From positions 57,361 to 121,360 of the forward strand of contig NZ_QMIL01000008.1 in assembly GCF_003316875.1 (NCBI RefSeq): DNA of 64,000 nt, written 5' to 3'. Position numbers and translations under genes: made by a program. Numbering within the stretch: the stretch's first letter is position 1; every line of letters begins with the position of its first letter. Origin of the DNA: Aliidiomarina celeris. GTDB lineage: Bacteria > Pseudomonadota > Gammaproteobacteria > Enterobacterales > Alteromonadaceae. The notes beneath the pieces are model-generated. The model searched no databases. It was not told the DNA's origin and saw only the letters and a program-made list of their open reading frames with translations. This document shows, one piece after another, positions 1 to 8,653 of this stretch.

Positions 1-344
1 AGTTTCTCTTTTAGCGTTGCAGCGGTAAATGGTTTCACAATGTAGCCGTTTACACCCGCTTGTGCGGCTTCAATAATTTGTTCGCGTTTGGCTTCGGCCG
101 TTACCATGAGTACCGGAATATGCGCTAAGCGCCCGTCGGCACGAATGGCGCGCAACAAGTCAATACCTTGCATACCCGGCATGTTCCAGTCGGTGACCAC
201 AAAATCGTATTCCCCATTTTGCAGCATCGGCAACGCGGTGTTCCCGTCATCCGCTTCAGACACGTTTTGAAAGCCTAAATCCCGCAACAAGTTTTTGATG
301 ATGCGTCTCATGGTTGAAAAGTCGTCAACCACAAGAATTTTCAT
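1..344 (-). CDS. cheY: Chemotaxis response regulator CheY (3' end outside window)
   Basis: The visible 114 codons begin [14 protein letters not shown] and form most of a single receiver domain. Seen: the acidic pair D7/D8, phospho-acceptor D52 in TDWNMPG, T82 and K104 in the VKPF motif. CheY is usually about 127 residues, so only roughly a dozen codons are missing. In the family, CheY phosphorylated by CheA binds the flagellar switch protein FliM and changes rotation. It follows fliA on the same strand after 58 bp, with a GGAGGGT ribosome site upstream, so it probably belongs to the flhA-flhF-flhG-fliA operon and leads into further che genes outside the window. Confidence 0.95.
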   Translation of the reverse strand, partial: MKILVVDDFSTMRRIIKNLLRDLGFQNVSEADDGNTALPMLQNGEYDFVVTDWNMPGMQGIDLLRAIRADGRLAHIPVLMVTAEAKREQIIEAAQAGVNGYIVKPFTAATLKEK

Positions 345-402
345 GTTTTTATCCAAAGTACCCTCCACTGAGGCATGTCAGATCGAATTCCGCTTGAGTA
401 TA

Positions 403-1128
403 TCACTCTGTCCAAGTGCGCATGCGAGATTTTAATCGCACCATGGCTTGGCTATGAATTTGGCTCACCCGAGATTCACTCACATCGAGGACTTGCCCAA
501 TTTCCTTAAGATTTAATTCTTCGTCATAATACAACGAAAGTACCAAAGCTTCACGCTCTGGTAAGGTTTGTATTGCATCGGCAAGCGAGCGCTGAAAAGC
601 GTCTTGCTCAATGTCGCCATAGGGTTCGTTATAATCGGTATCTTGCATACCCGAAACCAGAACGTCATCGGATACGCCCAAGTCTTCAATTCCGATCATA
701 CGCCCCGACATAACATCATTCAAAATATGATGATATTCCGTAAGCGACATGCCTAACTTGGCTGCAACTTCTTGGTCGCGCGCGTCGCGGCCGGTTTCAT
801 TTTCAACTTGGCGCACCGCGTCGGCGATCATCCGGCTATTCTTGTGCACCGAACGTGGCGCCCAGTCGCCGCGGCGAATTTCGTCGAGCATGGCGCCGCG
901 AATACGAATTCCGGCAAAGGTTTCAAAACTTGCGCCTTTACCCTGCTCGAAATTTTTCGACGCCTCAAGTAGCCCAATCATACCGGCTTGAATTAAATCG
1001 TCGACCTGCACGCTTGCGGGCAATCGCGCCACCATATGATGCGCAATGCGCTTCACGAGGTTGGTGTGTTGCTCAACAATATGCTGTTGTTGGCGCGCTT
1101 GCGACACATAAGCTGCAACTTTATTCAT
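403..1128 (-). CDS. fliA: Flagellar sigma factor FliA (sigma28)
   Basis: A 241-residue sigma70-family protein of the usual FliA length. The region-2 core (DDLIQAGMIGLLEASKNFE, then TFAGIRIRGAMLDEIR) and a C-terminal region-4 helix-turn-helix (LNLKEIGQVLDVSESRVSQI) are visible. It directs RNA polymerase to late flagellar promoters; sites matching its consensus lie before all four flagellin genes and flgM here, and FlgM is its anti-sigma factor. I chose the ATG at 1128 because GAGGA lies 9 nt upstream; the in-frame ATG at 1137 abuts that site with no spacer. It overlaps the end of flhG by 8 bp, which suggests translational coupling. Confidence 0.97.
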   Translation of the reverse strand: MNKVAAYVSQARQQQHIVEQHTNLVKRIAHHMVARLPASVQVDDLIQAGMIGLLEASKNFEQGKGASFETFAGIRIRGAMLDEIRRGDWAPRSVHKNSRMIADAVRQVENETGRDARDQEVAAKLGMSLTEYHHILNDVMSGRMIGIEDLGVSDDVLVSGMQDTDYNEPYGDIEQDAFQRSLADAIQTLPEREALVLSLYYDEELNLKEIGQVLDVSESRVSQIHSQAMVRLKSRMRTWTE

Positions 1129-1993
1129 TCGCGGCATTCCTCACGGTGTCTTGTTGAGAAACCAATTGCTCAATGAAAAATTCTAAGTGGCCACCGGCTT
1201 GTGTAGGTATCGGCCAATTCCCCGCCCGCGCTCCGAGCGCTTTAAATGCCAGCGACGCTGGCGAGCGTGGCGCGGCTTCCACTAAAAGCTGCTGCTTGCG
1301 CACGGCTTTTCGTAGATTTTCGTCGAACGGTATAATCGCCGCTAATTCTAACGCAACATCGAGGAAACGATCCGTTACCTTTGTTAACTTGTTGTATAGT
1401 ATCTGACCTTCGCGCATGGTGCGAACCATATTCGCGACCACTTTAAAACGAAATACGCCGTGTTCACGGCTTAAAACTTTTATCAGGGCGTAGGCGTCGG
1501 TAATAGACGTAGGTTCGTCGCACACCACCACCACCACGTCTTGCGCGGCGCGGGCAAAGCTTAATACCATATTGCCAATACCGGCCGCGGTGTCCACGAT
1601 CAACACGTCGAACTCGGTACGCATAGTACTGAAGGCACGAATTAAGCCGGCGTGTTCCTGCGGCGACAATTCCACCATAGAACGCGTACCCGAAGTTGCC
1701 GGAACAATTTGAATGCCGCCTGGGCCTTTCACCAGAATGTCGTCGAGATCACATTCACCCGCCAACACGTGCGAGAGGTTTTTCTCAACCCGCAAACCGA
1801 GCACTACGTCTACGTTGGCTAAGCCTAAATCGGCGTCGAGCACCAACACGCGTTTACCTTGGTTAGCCATGGCCACAGCCATGTTCAGCGACACGTTGGT
1901 TTTACCCACGCCGCCTTTGCCTCCCGTTACCGCGATTACTTTGACTTGGTTGCGTTTCATCATTCGCCTTAAACCGCTCGCTTGATCGTTCAC
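1121..1993 (-). CDS. flhG: MinD-like ATPase FlhG (FleN), flagellar number regulator
   Basis: A 290-residue ParA/MinD-type ATPase with the deviant Walker A GGKGGVGKT (about residues 24-32), LDADLGLANVD and the DTAAG Walker B-like motif. The N-terminus carries NDQASGLR, the DQAxxLR motif that in studied FlhG proteins stimulates the FlhF GTPase. In polar flagellates FlhG limits flagellar number by opposing FlhF and the sigma54 regulator FlrA/FleQ. It lies between flhF and fliA as in Vibrio and Pseudomonas, which supports polar flagellation. Confidence 0.96.
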   Translation of the reverse strand: MNDQASGLRRMMKRNQVKVIAVTGGKGGVGKTNVSLNMAVAMANQGKRVLVLDADLGLANVDVVLGLRVEKNLSHVLAGECDLDDILVKGPGGIQIVPATSGTRSMVELSPQEHAGLIRAFSTMRTEFDVLIVDTAAGIGNMVLSFARAAQDVVVVVCDEPTSITDAYALIKVLSREHGVFRFKVVANMVRTMREGQILYNKLTKVTDRFLDVALELAAIIPFDENLRKAVRKQQLLVEAAPRSPASLAFKALGARAGNWPIPTQAGGHLEFFIEQLVSQQDTVRNAANE

Positions 1994-2075
1994 TCTGAAA
2001 CTTCTCTTCTACTGTTACAAAAACCACTACATGTAGTCAGTTTACTTCAGTTTTACTTGCCGTGCAGCGTTCAGG

Positions 2076-3521
2076 CTAATAAACCTCCGCTGCGGCGTGG
2101 GTGGTGAAACGATGATCGTTACGCGCCCGAGCTTTCGCCATTTTTTCTGCGCGCGCAATGAGCTTACTTGATTCCGCCACTTTAATATCTTCCGGCACTC
2201 GCTGTCCATCGGTAAGATAACTTATTGGCAAGGAGTTTTGAATGCTCACACTCAACGATTCGCCAATACTTAGACATTCGTCAATTTTTGTTAAAATACA
2301 ACCGCTCAAAGGTAACTTTTTAAAGCGCTGTACAATTTCTTCTTGTACTGCCGCCTGCGCCGTTGCCGACAACACTAAATACGGGCGAATACGTAAGCGG
2401 CTATTGCGCATTAAGGTTTGTAATTGCTCACTTAGGCGCATGTCGCGTTGGCTCATGCCGGCAGTGTCGATCAACACCAATTTACGCTGGCGAAACTGCG
2501 CCAGTACCGCATTCAATTCGTCGGCGTCTTTTGCCACTTTTACCGGGCAACCAATAATGCGACCAAAGGTTTGCAGCTGTTCTGCCGCAGCAATTCGGTA
2601 TGAGTCGGTGGTGATCATGGCTACGCTGTCGGGGCCGTGACGGCGCGCAAACTGGGCCGCTAGCTTGGCCACCGTGGTGGTTTTACCCACACCCGTAGGG
2701 CCCACTAAGGCAACCACACCGCCTTTGCTCAAAATATCGTTACTGGTGGTTTGTACCTGACCTTCCATGAGCTGCAAGGTTTGTTGCCACGCTTCTTTTT
2801 CCGACAACGACTCGGGAATAAAGCACGAAATTTGGTCGGCTACTTCTGCGGTAAAACCTAAATTTTGCAGTTTACGAATTAACAGCGCGCGCATAGGCTC
2901 GCGGCGCTCGACTTCTTGCCACATTAAGCCCGACACTTGGTGTTCAAGCAATGCACGAATAGAAGCCATTTCTGCACGCATTTGTTCAATACTGGGGTCG
3001 TTCGCACTTGTTTGCGCATGGCCTTGGCTTGCGAGTCGTTGAGCAACTTGCTCTTCGTTTAGAATGTGCGATTCGGCGACCGCTTGGCCTGCAACCTGCA
3101 CTACGGGTTCAATAAAGGCTTCGCGTTGCTGCTCTTCCAGTGTGGGGATAGCTTGGGCTTGGGCTTGGGGTTCGGCCATTTGCGCCGCGTCGTTCTCTGC
3201 CATCTGCGCAGCCGCGCTTTCCGCCATTTGCGCTGCAGCGCTTTGGCGCGCCAGCAAATCTTGTAACGAGCTGGCAATGGCCTGTTGTTTTTCTTCGCCG
3301 CCACGTAAATCTGCTACTGGGGTGACAGAATTCTGACGTTTTTCTGCAGGCGCACTCGGCTGTGCGAAAGCGGGCACCGTTTCGGGGTCGTAACCGGCCA
3401 CCAACTCAATGCCGCCAGCCACGGTTTTATTCGACATAATCACCGCTTCTGGCCCTAATGTGCGCTTTACTTCTGCCAGCGCCGAACGCATATCTTTAGC
3501 AAAAAAACGTTTAATTTTCAT
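2076..3521 (-). CDS. flhF: Signal-recognition-type GTPase FlhF
   Basis: 481 residues from the ATG at 3521, preceded by GGAG 9 nt upstream. An upstream in-frame TTG at 3539 is less likely because FlhF proteins begin MKIKRFF as here. The C-terminal half is an SRP54-type GTPase with GPTGVGKTTT near residue 274, a DTAG motif and a TKID nucleotide-specificity motif. FlhF marks the pole for flagellar assembly. The variable linker holds three copies of an eight-residue unit (AAQMAE core) from three 24-bp DNA repeats at 3175-3246. It sits 17 bp after flhA and before its partner flhG. Confidence 0.96.
   Translation of the reverse strand: MKIKRFFAKDMRSALAEVKRTLGPEAVIMSNKTVAGGIELVAGYDPETVPAFAQPSAPAEKRQNSVTPVADLRGGEEKQQAIASSLQDLLARQSAAAQMAESAAAQMAENDAAQMAEPQAQAQAIPTLEEQQREAFIEPVVQVAGQAVAESHILNEEQVAQRLASQGHAQTSANDPSIEQMRAEMASIRALLEHQVSGLMWQEVERREPMRALLIRKLQNLGFTAEVADQISCFIPESLSEKEAWQQTLQLMEGQVQTTSNDILSKGGVVALVGPTGVGKTTTVAKLAAQFARRHGPDSVAMITTDSYRIAAAEQLQTFGRIIGCPVKVAKDADELNAVLAQFRQRKLVLIDTAGMSQRDMRLSEQLQTLMRNSRLRIRPYLVLSATAQAAVQEEIVQRFKKLPLSGCILTKIDECLSIGESLSVSIQNSLPISYLTDGQRVPEDIKVAESSKLIARAEKMAKARARNDHRFTTHAAAEVY
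3175..3246. repeat. Three 24-bp tandem units inside flhF
   Basis: Units start at 3175, 3199 and 3223, each opening with GCCATYTGCGC on the plus strand. They encode three copies of an eight-residue AAQMAE-containing unit in the low-complexity linker of FlhF. The reading frame is kept because 24 is a multiple of three. Confidence 0.75.
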
Positions 3522-3556
3522 AGTATCTATCTCCGCCAAGCGAGCTCAGCTGCCCC

Positions 3557-5659
3557 TTACTGACCGATTGAGCTAACAATTCTAATTTGTTTGTCGTCTG
3601 GTATTTCTTGGTAGCTCAACACATGTAAACCTTGCAAGCTGTTGCGCGTGAAGCGCGAAAGCGTGTTGCGTAACATACCGGACGTCAGCAGAACTGAAGG
3701 TTGGCCATTCATTTCCTGGTGTTGGTGCGCCTCGCGCAAGCTCTGTTGTAGCCGCTCTGCAAGTCCAGGTTCAATACCAGCACCTTCGTTTCCTGCCATC
3801 TGCAGCGATTGATGCAACATCTGTTCCAACTCTGGCGCCAAGGTTATGACAGGCAGTTCTTCCATACCGCCGGCAGCCTCTTGCACAATCAACCGACGCA
3901 GCGCAATACGCACAGCGGCCGTGAGTACATCGGCGTCTTGGCTCTTGCCGCCATATTCCGCAAGGGTTTGAATAATCGAGCGGAAGTCGCGCACAGGCAC
4001 GCCCTCCTCCAACAAGTTTTGCAGAACCTTGGTAATAGTCGACAACGACAACACGTCGGGCACTAGGTTCTCCACTAACTTCGGTTGCGCCTTGGCTAAT
4101 AAGTCGAGCAATTGCTGTGTTTCGTCGTGGCCCACCAGTTGCGCGGCGTTGTTTGTTAGAATTTGGCTCACGTGCGTGGCTACTACTGTGGCTGCGTCTA
4201 CCACGGTATAGCCCAGAGTTTGTGCATGCTCGCGATCTTCCGGTTTAATCCACACGGCGTCTAAACCAAAGGCAGGGTCTTTGGTCGCTTCGCCTTTTAG
4301 CTGACCAAACACTTGGCCGGGGTTAATCGCCAGTTCCCAGTCGGGCCGAATTTCCGCTTCGCCAAAGGTTACCCCAAGCAAGGTAATACGGTATTGGTTC
4401 GGGCCAAGGTCGAGGTTGTCGCGAATATGCACCGGCGGCACCAAGAAACCCAGTTCTTGCGACAGCTTCTTCCGTACACCTTTGATGCGCGCCAGCAATT
4501 CACCGCTTTGGTTTTTATCCACCAAGGGAATCAGCCGGTAGCCCACTTCCAAGCCAATGGTGTCGACTTGGTGTACGTCGTCCCAACCAATTTCTTTGGT
4601 TTCGCGGGGCCGCCCTGTTTCTGTAAGCTCGCCACCTTTTTGCACCAACTCGCCTTCTTTCTCTTTCTTCTGTGCTTTTAAGCGCAAGTACGCTGCCCCT
4701 AAGGTGAGTAAAGACATCGACAAAAACGCAACGTGCGGCATACCGGGCACAATGCCCATGATAAACAGAATGGCACCCACAATAATGAGAACCCGCGGAT
4801 TGCCGGCAAGTTGGAAGCTAATGTTCTCGCCCATGTCTTTGTCGGCGTTTTCACGGGTAATAATAATTGCGGTTGCAGTTGACAGTAAAAGCGACGGAAT
4901 TTGTGCCACTAAACCGTCACCGATGGTAAGTAGCGCGTAGGTTTCAATGGCGGTTCCGAAAGTGAGATCGTGCTGCAGCGTGCCAATGAGCACACCACCC
5001 ACTAAGTTAATACCCAAAATAAGCAAACCGGCGATAGCGTCGCCTTTTACGAATTTACTGGCACCGTCCATAGAGCCGTAGAAATCGGCTTCTTTGGTGA
5101 CGTCTTCACGCCTTGCCCGGGCCTGCTCTTGATCAATAAGGCCGGAGTTTAAGTCGGCGTCGATAGACATTTGTTTACCCGGCATGGCGTCGAGGGTAAA
5201 GCGCGCGGTTACTTCTGAAATACGCCCCGCACCTTTGGTAATAACCATAAAGTTAATGATGATAAGGATGAGGAACACCACCAAGCCCACGGTGTAGTTA
5301 CCGCCAATAACCACGGAGCCAAAGGCCTCGATAACTTGACCGGCGGCGTCTGGGCCTTCCTGCCCGTAAAGTAAAACGACCCGCGTAGAGGCAATATTTA
5401 GGGCCAACCGGAGCAAGGTAGACACCAGTAGAACCGTAGGGAATGCTGCGAATTCGAGAGGCCTGCGTGTATACATGGCCACCAACAACACCATCATCGA
5501 CAAGGTAATGTTAAACGAAAAGAGAATGTCGAGCAGCAGCGGCGGCAACGGCAAAATTACCATGGCCAAAATAGCCAAAACCGCGATAGGCGTGCCGATA
5601 CCAATTAAATGGCGCTTATTATTTTGGTAGAAATCTTGCGCGAGTGCGAATTGTTGCAT
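3557..5659 (-). CDS. flhA: Flagellar type III export gate protein FlhA
   Basis: A 700-residue protein of normal FlhA length. The N-terminal half has about eight hydrophobic segments (for example IAVLAILAMVILPLPPLLLD) and the FHIPEP-family signature region around GKQMSIDADLNSGLID. The C-terminal half is the soluble cytoplasmic domain that docks export chaperones and forms the nonameric ring of the secretion gate. It heads flhA-flhF-flhG-fliA-cheY. flhB, which often precedes flhA, is not here; minor-pilin genes are, so the flagellar genes are split over several loci. Confidence 0.97.
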   Translation of the reverse strand: MQQFALAQDFYQNNKRHLIGIGTPIAVLAILAMVILPLPPLLLDILFSFNITLSMMVLLVAMYTRRPLEFAAFPTVLLVSTLLRLALNIASTRVVLLYGQEGPDAAGQVIEAFGSVVIGGNYTVGLVVFLILIIINFMVITKGAGRISEVTARFTLDAMPGKQMSIDADLNSGLIDQEQARARREDVTKEADFYGSMDGASKFVKGDAIAGLLILGINLVGGVLIGTLQHDLTFGTAIETYALLTIGDGLVAQIPSLLLSTATAIIITRENADKDMGENISFQLAGNPRVLIIVGAILFIMGIVPGMPHVAFLSMSLLTLGAAYLRLKAQKKEKEGELVQKGGELTETGRPRETKEIGWDDVHQVDTIGLEVGYRLIPLVDKNQSGELLARIKGVRKKLSQELGFLVPPVHIRDNLDLGPNQYRITLLGVTFGEAEIRPDWELAINPGQVFGQLKGEATKDPAFGLDAVWIKPEDREHAQTLGYTVVDAATVVATHVSQILTNNAAQLVGHDETQQLLDLLAKAQPKLVENLVPDVLSLSTITKVLQNLLEEGVPVRDFRSIIQTLAEYGGKSQDADVLTAAVRIALRRLIVQEAAGGMEELPVITLAPELEQMLHQSLQMAGNEGAGIEPGLAERLQQSLREAHQHQEMNGQPSVLLTSGMLRNTLSRFTRNSLQGLHVLSYQEIPDDKQIRIVSSIGQ

Positions 5660-5744
5660 AAACCCCTAATCCTTTGTGAACACCGTTTTCACTGCCTCTC
5701 ACGGGCGCCAGAAGTTCGACACCACGCGGGTTCAGTAGGGTTTA

Positions 5745-5777
5745 TTCAAGAATCGCGCCATATCAAGAGTCGCGCCA
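5745..5777 (-). promoter_or_regulatory. Tandem near-identical 16-bp sites upstream of flhA, weak sigma54-like
   Basis: Read on the minus strand, TGGCGCGATTCTTGAA (5760-5745) and TGGCGCGACTCTTGAT (5777-5762) differ at two positions. Each has the GG of a sigma54 -24 element and the correct 10-nt spacing, but GA replaces the invariant GC at -12. They lie 86-118 bp before flhA. They could be degenerate sigma54 promoters or two sites for a regulator; function is inferred only. Confidence 0.35.
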
Positions 5778-5792
5778 CATTAAATTTTTTCC

Positions 5793-6050
5793 TCATTCGC
5801 CAGCAGGCATAGTGCACGAGGCGGGCGCATGCTCTAACCGCTCCAACTGCGGCCAAGCAGCTGCAAATTCACGCCAATTCAGTGCCTGCTGTGCAAGCTG
5901 CTGTTGCTCAGTGCTCAGTTGCCGGTCCAGCATGCGCACTTGGTTACGCACAAGATCAACTGCAACCCATGCCGACACCCCGATAACTCCCGCAAGCATG
6001 ACTTCCACTAAGGTAAAGCCACGGCTATTTCGGTAGATTTGCATAGCCAT
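5793..6050 (-). CDS. Short type IV prepilin-like protein
   Basis: About 85 residues with a type III prepilin leader and the N-methylation motif RGFTLVEVML, including Glu at +5, followed by one hydrophobic helix. The mature part is very short for a minor pilin and contains one Cys near the C-terminus. The ATG at 6050 is chosen because a GGAGGGG site lies upstream; GTG at 6059 and ATG at 6044 are also possible. It overlaps the previous pilin gene and is last in the operon, where other gammaproteobacteria have pilV, pilE or pilY1. The exact name cannot be decided. Confidence 0.7.
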   Translation of the reverse strand: MAMQIYRNSRGFTLVEVMLAGVIGVSAWVAVDLVRNQVRMLDRQLSTEQQQLAQQALNWREFAAAWPQLERLEHAPASCTMPAGE

Positions 6051-6522
6051 ACGCGCCACACCCCTCCGCTGCCCAAAAGTTTCGCGCGCCAGAAAGCGCG
6101 GTATTGGCTCGCCCCTGTAGCGCTACTGTTACCTGATAGCAGTCACCGCTGTACCCCTCGGGGCACGGTGTGAGCGTGCGTTCCACTTGGTACGACACAT
6201 TCTGCGCGATGTCGGCGGGGAGTTGCCAATGCGGCGGCCAGGCTTGGGCTTCCGTGTTGTCGATGGCATGCCCTGCTTGGCGCAATAACACATCTAAACC
6301 CCAATGCAGTTCTGCCAGTGCGCTGCGCTCTTGTTGCTGCAAAAGTGCTTGCTGACGCAGCGCGCTATGGCTTACTACCGCCACGCTAACCACCGCAACA
6401 AGCCCTAAGACCACTAATAAAACGCTGCCCTGATTGCGCGGCGATGCCGCGCCTACGGCCGGTGGTGGTGTGTAGGCGAGGCACTGCCTCGCGTGGAACC
6501 CATAATTTAAAACGGAGGCCAT
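6025..6522 (-). CDS. PilX-like minor pilin with REP-encoded leader
   Basis: About 165 residues from the ATG at 6522, with AAGGA upstream. The hydrophobic start of the mature protein follows RNQG (GSVLLVVLGLVAVVSVAVV) and lacks Glu at +5, as is common in PilX/GspK-type minor pilins. Two cysteines sit in the C-terminal half. The leader of about 35 residues is unusually long because a pair of REP-like palindromes (6436-6493) is translated within it. The gene overlaps the end of the PilW-like gene by 16 bp. In the family, PilX joins the pilus-tip priming complex. Confidence 0.65.
   Translation of the reverse strand: MASVLNYGFHARQCLAYTPPPAVGAASPRNQGSVLLVVLGLVAVVSVAVVSHSALRQQALLQQQERSALAELHWGLDVLLRQAGHAIDNTEAQAWPPHWQLPADIAQNVSYQVERTLTPCPEGYSGDCYQVTVALQGRANTALSGARNFWAAEGCGAYGYANLPK
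6436..6493. repeat. REP-like palindrome pair (BIME) inside a pilin gene
   Basis: Two perfect palindromes, 6436-6452 (GCGCGGC-GAT-GCCGCGC) and 6476-6492 (GCGAGGCA-C-TGCCTCGC), lie in inverted orientation. Each is flanked by GTAG read towards its own stem (CTAC at 6453-6456, GTAG at 6472-6475). This is the layout of a bacterial interspersed mosaic element. It falls inside the coding frame of the PilX-like gene and encodes part of its leader. Confidence 0.7.
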
Positions 6523-7115
6523 GGCATACATTCCTTGTATAAGCGCGCAGGCCCGCTCACACTGCGCGAGGTTAAACAGAGCGCCTCGGGTGACCATTCG
6601 AGCGCGCGAAAACGAACTTGCGCGGGATCGTGCAAGGCTTGCCAACCATTGCTGTCGCATGCGGCTCCCGCGGGGCGCCACTGCAAATGGGTGTTACGAA
6701 TACGAACGCCAGCCTCGCCATAAAGCAAACATTGCTGATCTGCATGGTAGCTTGGCCGTTGATCAACCAGCGCTTGCCGGTGCATGTCGCGCCAAAGCCA
6801 ATGTAACCAATACTGCGTTTGCTGCTGGCGTACAAAGGCTTGGTTGCTCTGTTCAAGCTCGCTGTAATAGCGGGTAAACACCGCAACCAGTGCTGTTGCG
6901 AGCAATGCTGCCAAACTACTGGCAAGTACGAATTCCACTAAGGTAAAGCCGAGCGCGTCTTTACGCTGCGGTCTGGCTAGGAAACGCAAAGCTGTTGGCA
7001 GCAAACGCCGCGCTGTTACTAATGGGCGCAAGGTTGTTGCTCGTGCGCGTAGGGCGGACGTGAAAGTTAACGCTAACACGGGGGCACGCCATTGAGCAGT
7101 GGCTGGGTTTCGCAT
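6507..7115 (-). CDS. PilW-like minor pilin
   Basis: The N-methylation signature ALGFTLVEFVLASSLAALLA with Glu at +5 is followed by a long amphipathic helix and a globular part with three or four Cys, as in PilW. Up to 202 residues are open, but the leader from the first ATG would be about 57 residues, which is long. Start codons nearer the motif (TTG in the 7000 region) are possible, so the start is uncertain. The longest form overlaps the preceding FimT/FimU-like gene by 43 bp. It is third from the end of a four-gene pilin operon. Confidence 0.7.
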   Translation of the reverse strand: MRNPATAQWRAPVLALTFTSALRARATTLRPLVTARRLLPTALRFLARPQRKDALGFTLVEFVLASSLAALLATALVAVFTRYYSELEQSNQAFVRQQQTQYWLHWLWRDMHRQALVDQRPSYHADQQCLLYGEAGVRIRNTHLQWRPAGAACDSNGWQALHDPAQVRFRALEWSPEALCLTSRSVSGPARLYKECMPWPPF

Positions 7116-7585
7116 AGCCGAATACGACCGAGTGCGCTCATGATAAGGCGTACCTCATGCCCCGCAAACTGCCGATGCTGAATACGCAACCGGCCTGAAC
7201 TGAAGCCCGACATGCCACGCCCTGCGGTAAACTTAACTTGGTTTCCGCTGGCAAACTCCGCTTGCCAATTAAGGCTCTGCGGGCGCTCATAGGCGGCACT
7301 TTCATTACAGTTGGAATGCTCGGTGGGCGCGAGCCAAAGGCACTGCGCTTGAATTCCAAGCCAGTAGTCGCGGTTGTGTTTTTGCGCCTGAGTTTTTGCC
7401 AGCTCAAAGCTCGCCAACACCTGTTGAATTTCTGCGCTAAATTGGCTGCGCCAATGCCACTGGGTAAATTGCACGCCGCCGAAGCCCAACAACAGCGCCA
7501 TAAGCGCACATACCAGCATAAGCTCGAGCAACGAAAAACCTTGCGGCCGTTCTTGAAACCGTTCTTGAAACCTTCCTTGAAACAT
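7073..7585 (-). CDS. FimT/FimU (GspH-like) minor pilin
   Basis: 170 residues from the ATG at 7585, chosen because GGAG lies 8 nt upstream; an upstream in-frame ATG at 7660 would give a leader far too long. The prepilin motif is RPQGFSLLELMLVCALMALL, with Glu at +5. The rest has a GspH/FimT-like layout with a C-terminal Cys pair (LCETQPLLNGVPPC). The leader is built from three near-identical 12-bp units at 7549-7584 (FQGR, FQER, FQER). It lies downstream of ispH, the usual place of fimU in Pseudomonas-like genomes. Confidence 0.75.
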   Translation of the reverse strand: MFQGRFQERFQERPQGFSLLELMLVCALMALLLGFGGVQFTQWHWRSQFSAEIQQVLASFELAKTQAQKHNRDYWLGIQAQCLWLAPTEHSNCNESAAYERPQSLNWQAEFASGNQVKFTAGRGMSGFSSGRLRIQHRQFAGHEVRLIMSALGRIRLCETQPLLNGVPPC

Positions 7586-7702
7586 AGAAAAAAGCTCCGT
7601 TTCCAACCGAGGGGTTCGGTTTGTGAATACAGAGCTTAGTGTGTGAAGCGTTTTCGCCAAATGCCATCAAAAACAGCAATGGCTTACAACATATACAGGA
7701 GC

Positions 7703-8653
7703 TTAAGACACCTGCACGACGCGCAATTCCGGCGGAATCGAAAAGGTTACGTTTTCTTCTCGGCCCGAGCGTTCGTCAACCTGAACTTCCGCGCCGCCGA
7801 ACTGCTTAATGAAGTTTATCACCTCTTGCACCAGCACTTCCGGTGCTGAGGCTCCAGCCGTAACCCCCACCGACTGAGCGCCTTCCAGCCAGCTTGTGTC
7901 GATACAGCTTGCGTCGTCTATAAGGTAAGCGGTGGTCCCCATTTTTTCCGCCAGCTCGCGCAATCTGTTACTGTTCGAGCTATTGCGTGCGCCGACCACT
8001 AACAACACATCTACGTCGGCGGCAAGTTCACGCACCGCGTCTTGGCGGTTTTGTGTGGCATAGCAAATGTCGTCTTTGCGCGGCCCTTGAATAGCAGGAA
8101 AACGCTCACGAAGCGCGTCGATAATGTCGGCGGTGTCGTCTACCGACAAGGTGGTTTGGCTCATATAGTGCAGCTGGGTTGGGTCTTTTACCTGCAGATT
8201 AGCTACGTCGGCAACCGACTCCACCAAATAAATACCGCCTTCTTGGCTAAAATACTGCCCCATGGTGCCTTCCACTTCGGGGTGTCCGGAATGGCCAATC
8301 AGTACACATTCTTGGTCGCGACGCGAGGCTCGGGTCACTTCCATATGTACTTTGGTGACCAGTGGGCAGGTGGCATCAAATACCTTTAATCCACGCTCTG
8401 TTGCGGCGTCGCGCACTGCACGTGAAACACCATGTGCACTAAAAATCACAATACTGTGGTCGGGCACTTGGTGTAATTCTTCCACAAATACCGCGCCACG
8501 CGCCCGCAACCCTTCCACCACGTGCTTGTTATGTACCACTTCATGGCGTACATAAATGGGTGGCTCAAACAAGGCTAACGCCTGTTCGACAATGGTAATG
8601 GCACGGTCTACACCGGCACAGAAACCGCGAGGGTTCGCGAGCACAATTTTCAT
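7703..8653 (-). CDS. ispH: 4-hydroxy-3-methylbut-2-enyl diphosphate reductase IspH
   Basis: 316 residues, full length. It begins [19 protein letters not shown] and has the three cluster-binding cysteines C12, C96 ([11 protein letters not shown]) and C197 (DDICYATQ), plus the catalytic Glu126 in SGHPEVEGT. It carries out the last step of the non-mevalonate isoprenoid pathway, reducing HMBPP to IPP and DMAPP with a [4Fe-4S] cluster. It overlaps fkpB by 4 bp (ATGA), in the conserved order ileS-lspA-fkpB-ispH. Confidence 0.98.
   Translation of the reverse strand: MKIVLANPRGFCAGVDRAITIVEQALALFEPPIYVRHEVVHNKHVVEGLRARGAVFVEELHQVPDHSIVIFSAHGVSRAVRDAATERGLKVFDATCPLVTKVHMEVTRASRRDQECVLIGHSGHPEVEGTMGQYFSQEGGIYLVESVADVANLQVKDPTQLHYMSQTTLSVDDTADIIDALRERFPAIQGPRKDDICYATQNRQDAVRELAADVDVLLVVGARNSSNSNRLRELAEKMGTTAYLIDDASCIDTSWLEGAQSVGVTAGASAPEVLVQEVINFIKQFGGAEVQVDERSGREENVTFSIPPELRVVQVS

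Noticed and set aside
568-1157. Several open frames on the strand opposite fliA
   Set aside because: They lie wholly inside fliA, have no ribosome sites and no recognisable domain.
3522-3539. Longer FlhF starting at TTG
   Set aside because: The ATG at 3521 gives the family start MKIKRFF and has GGAG at a good distance.
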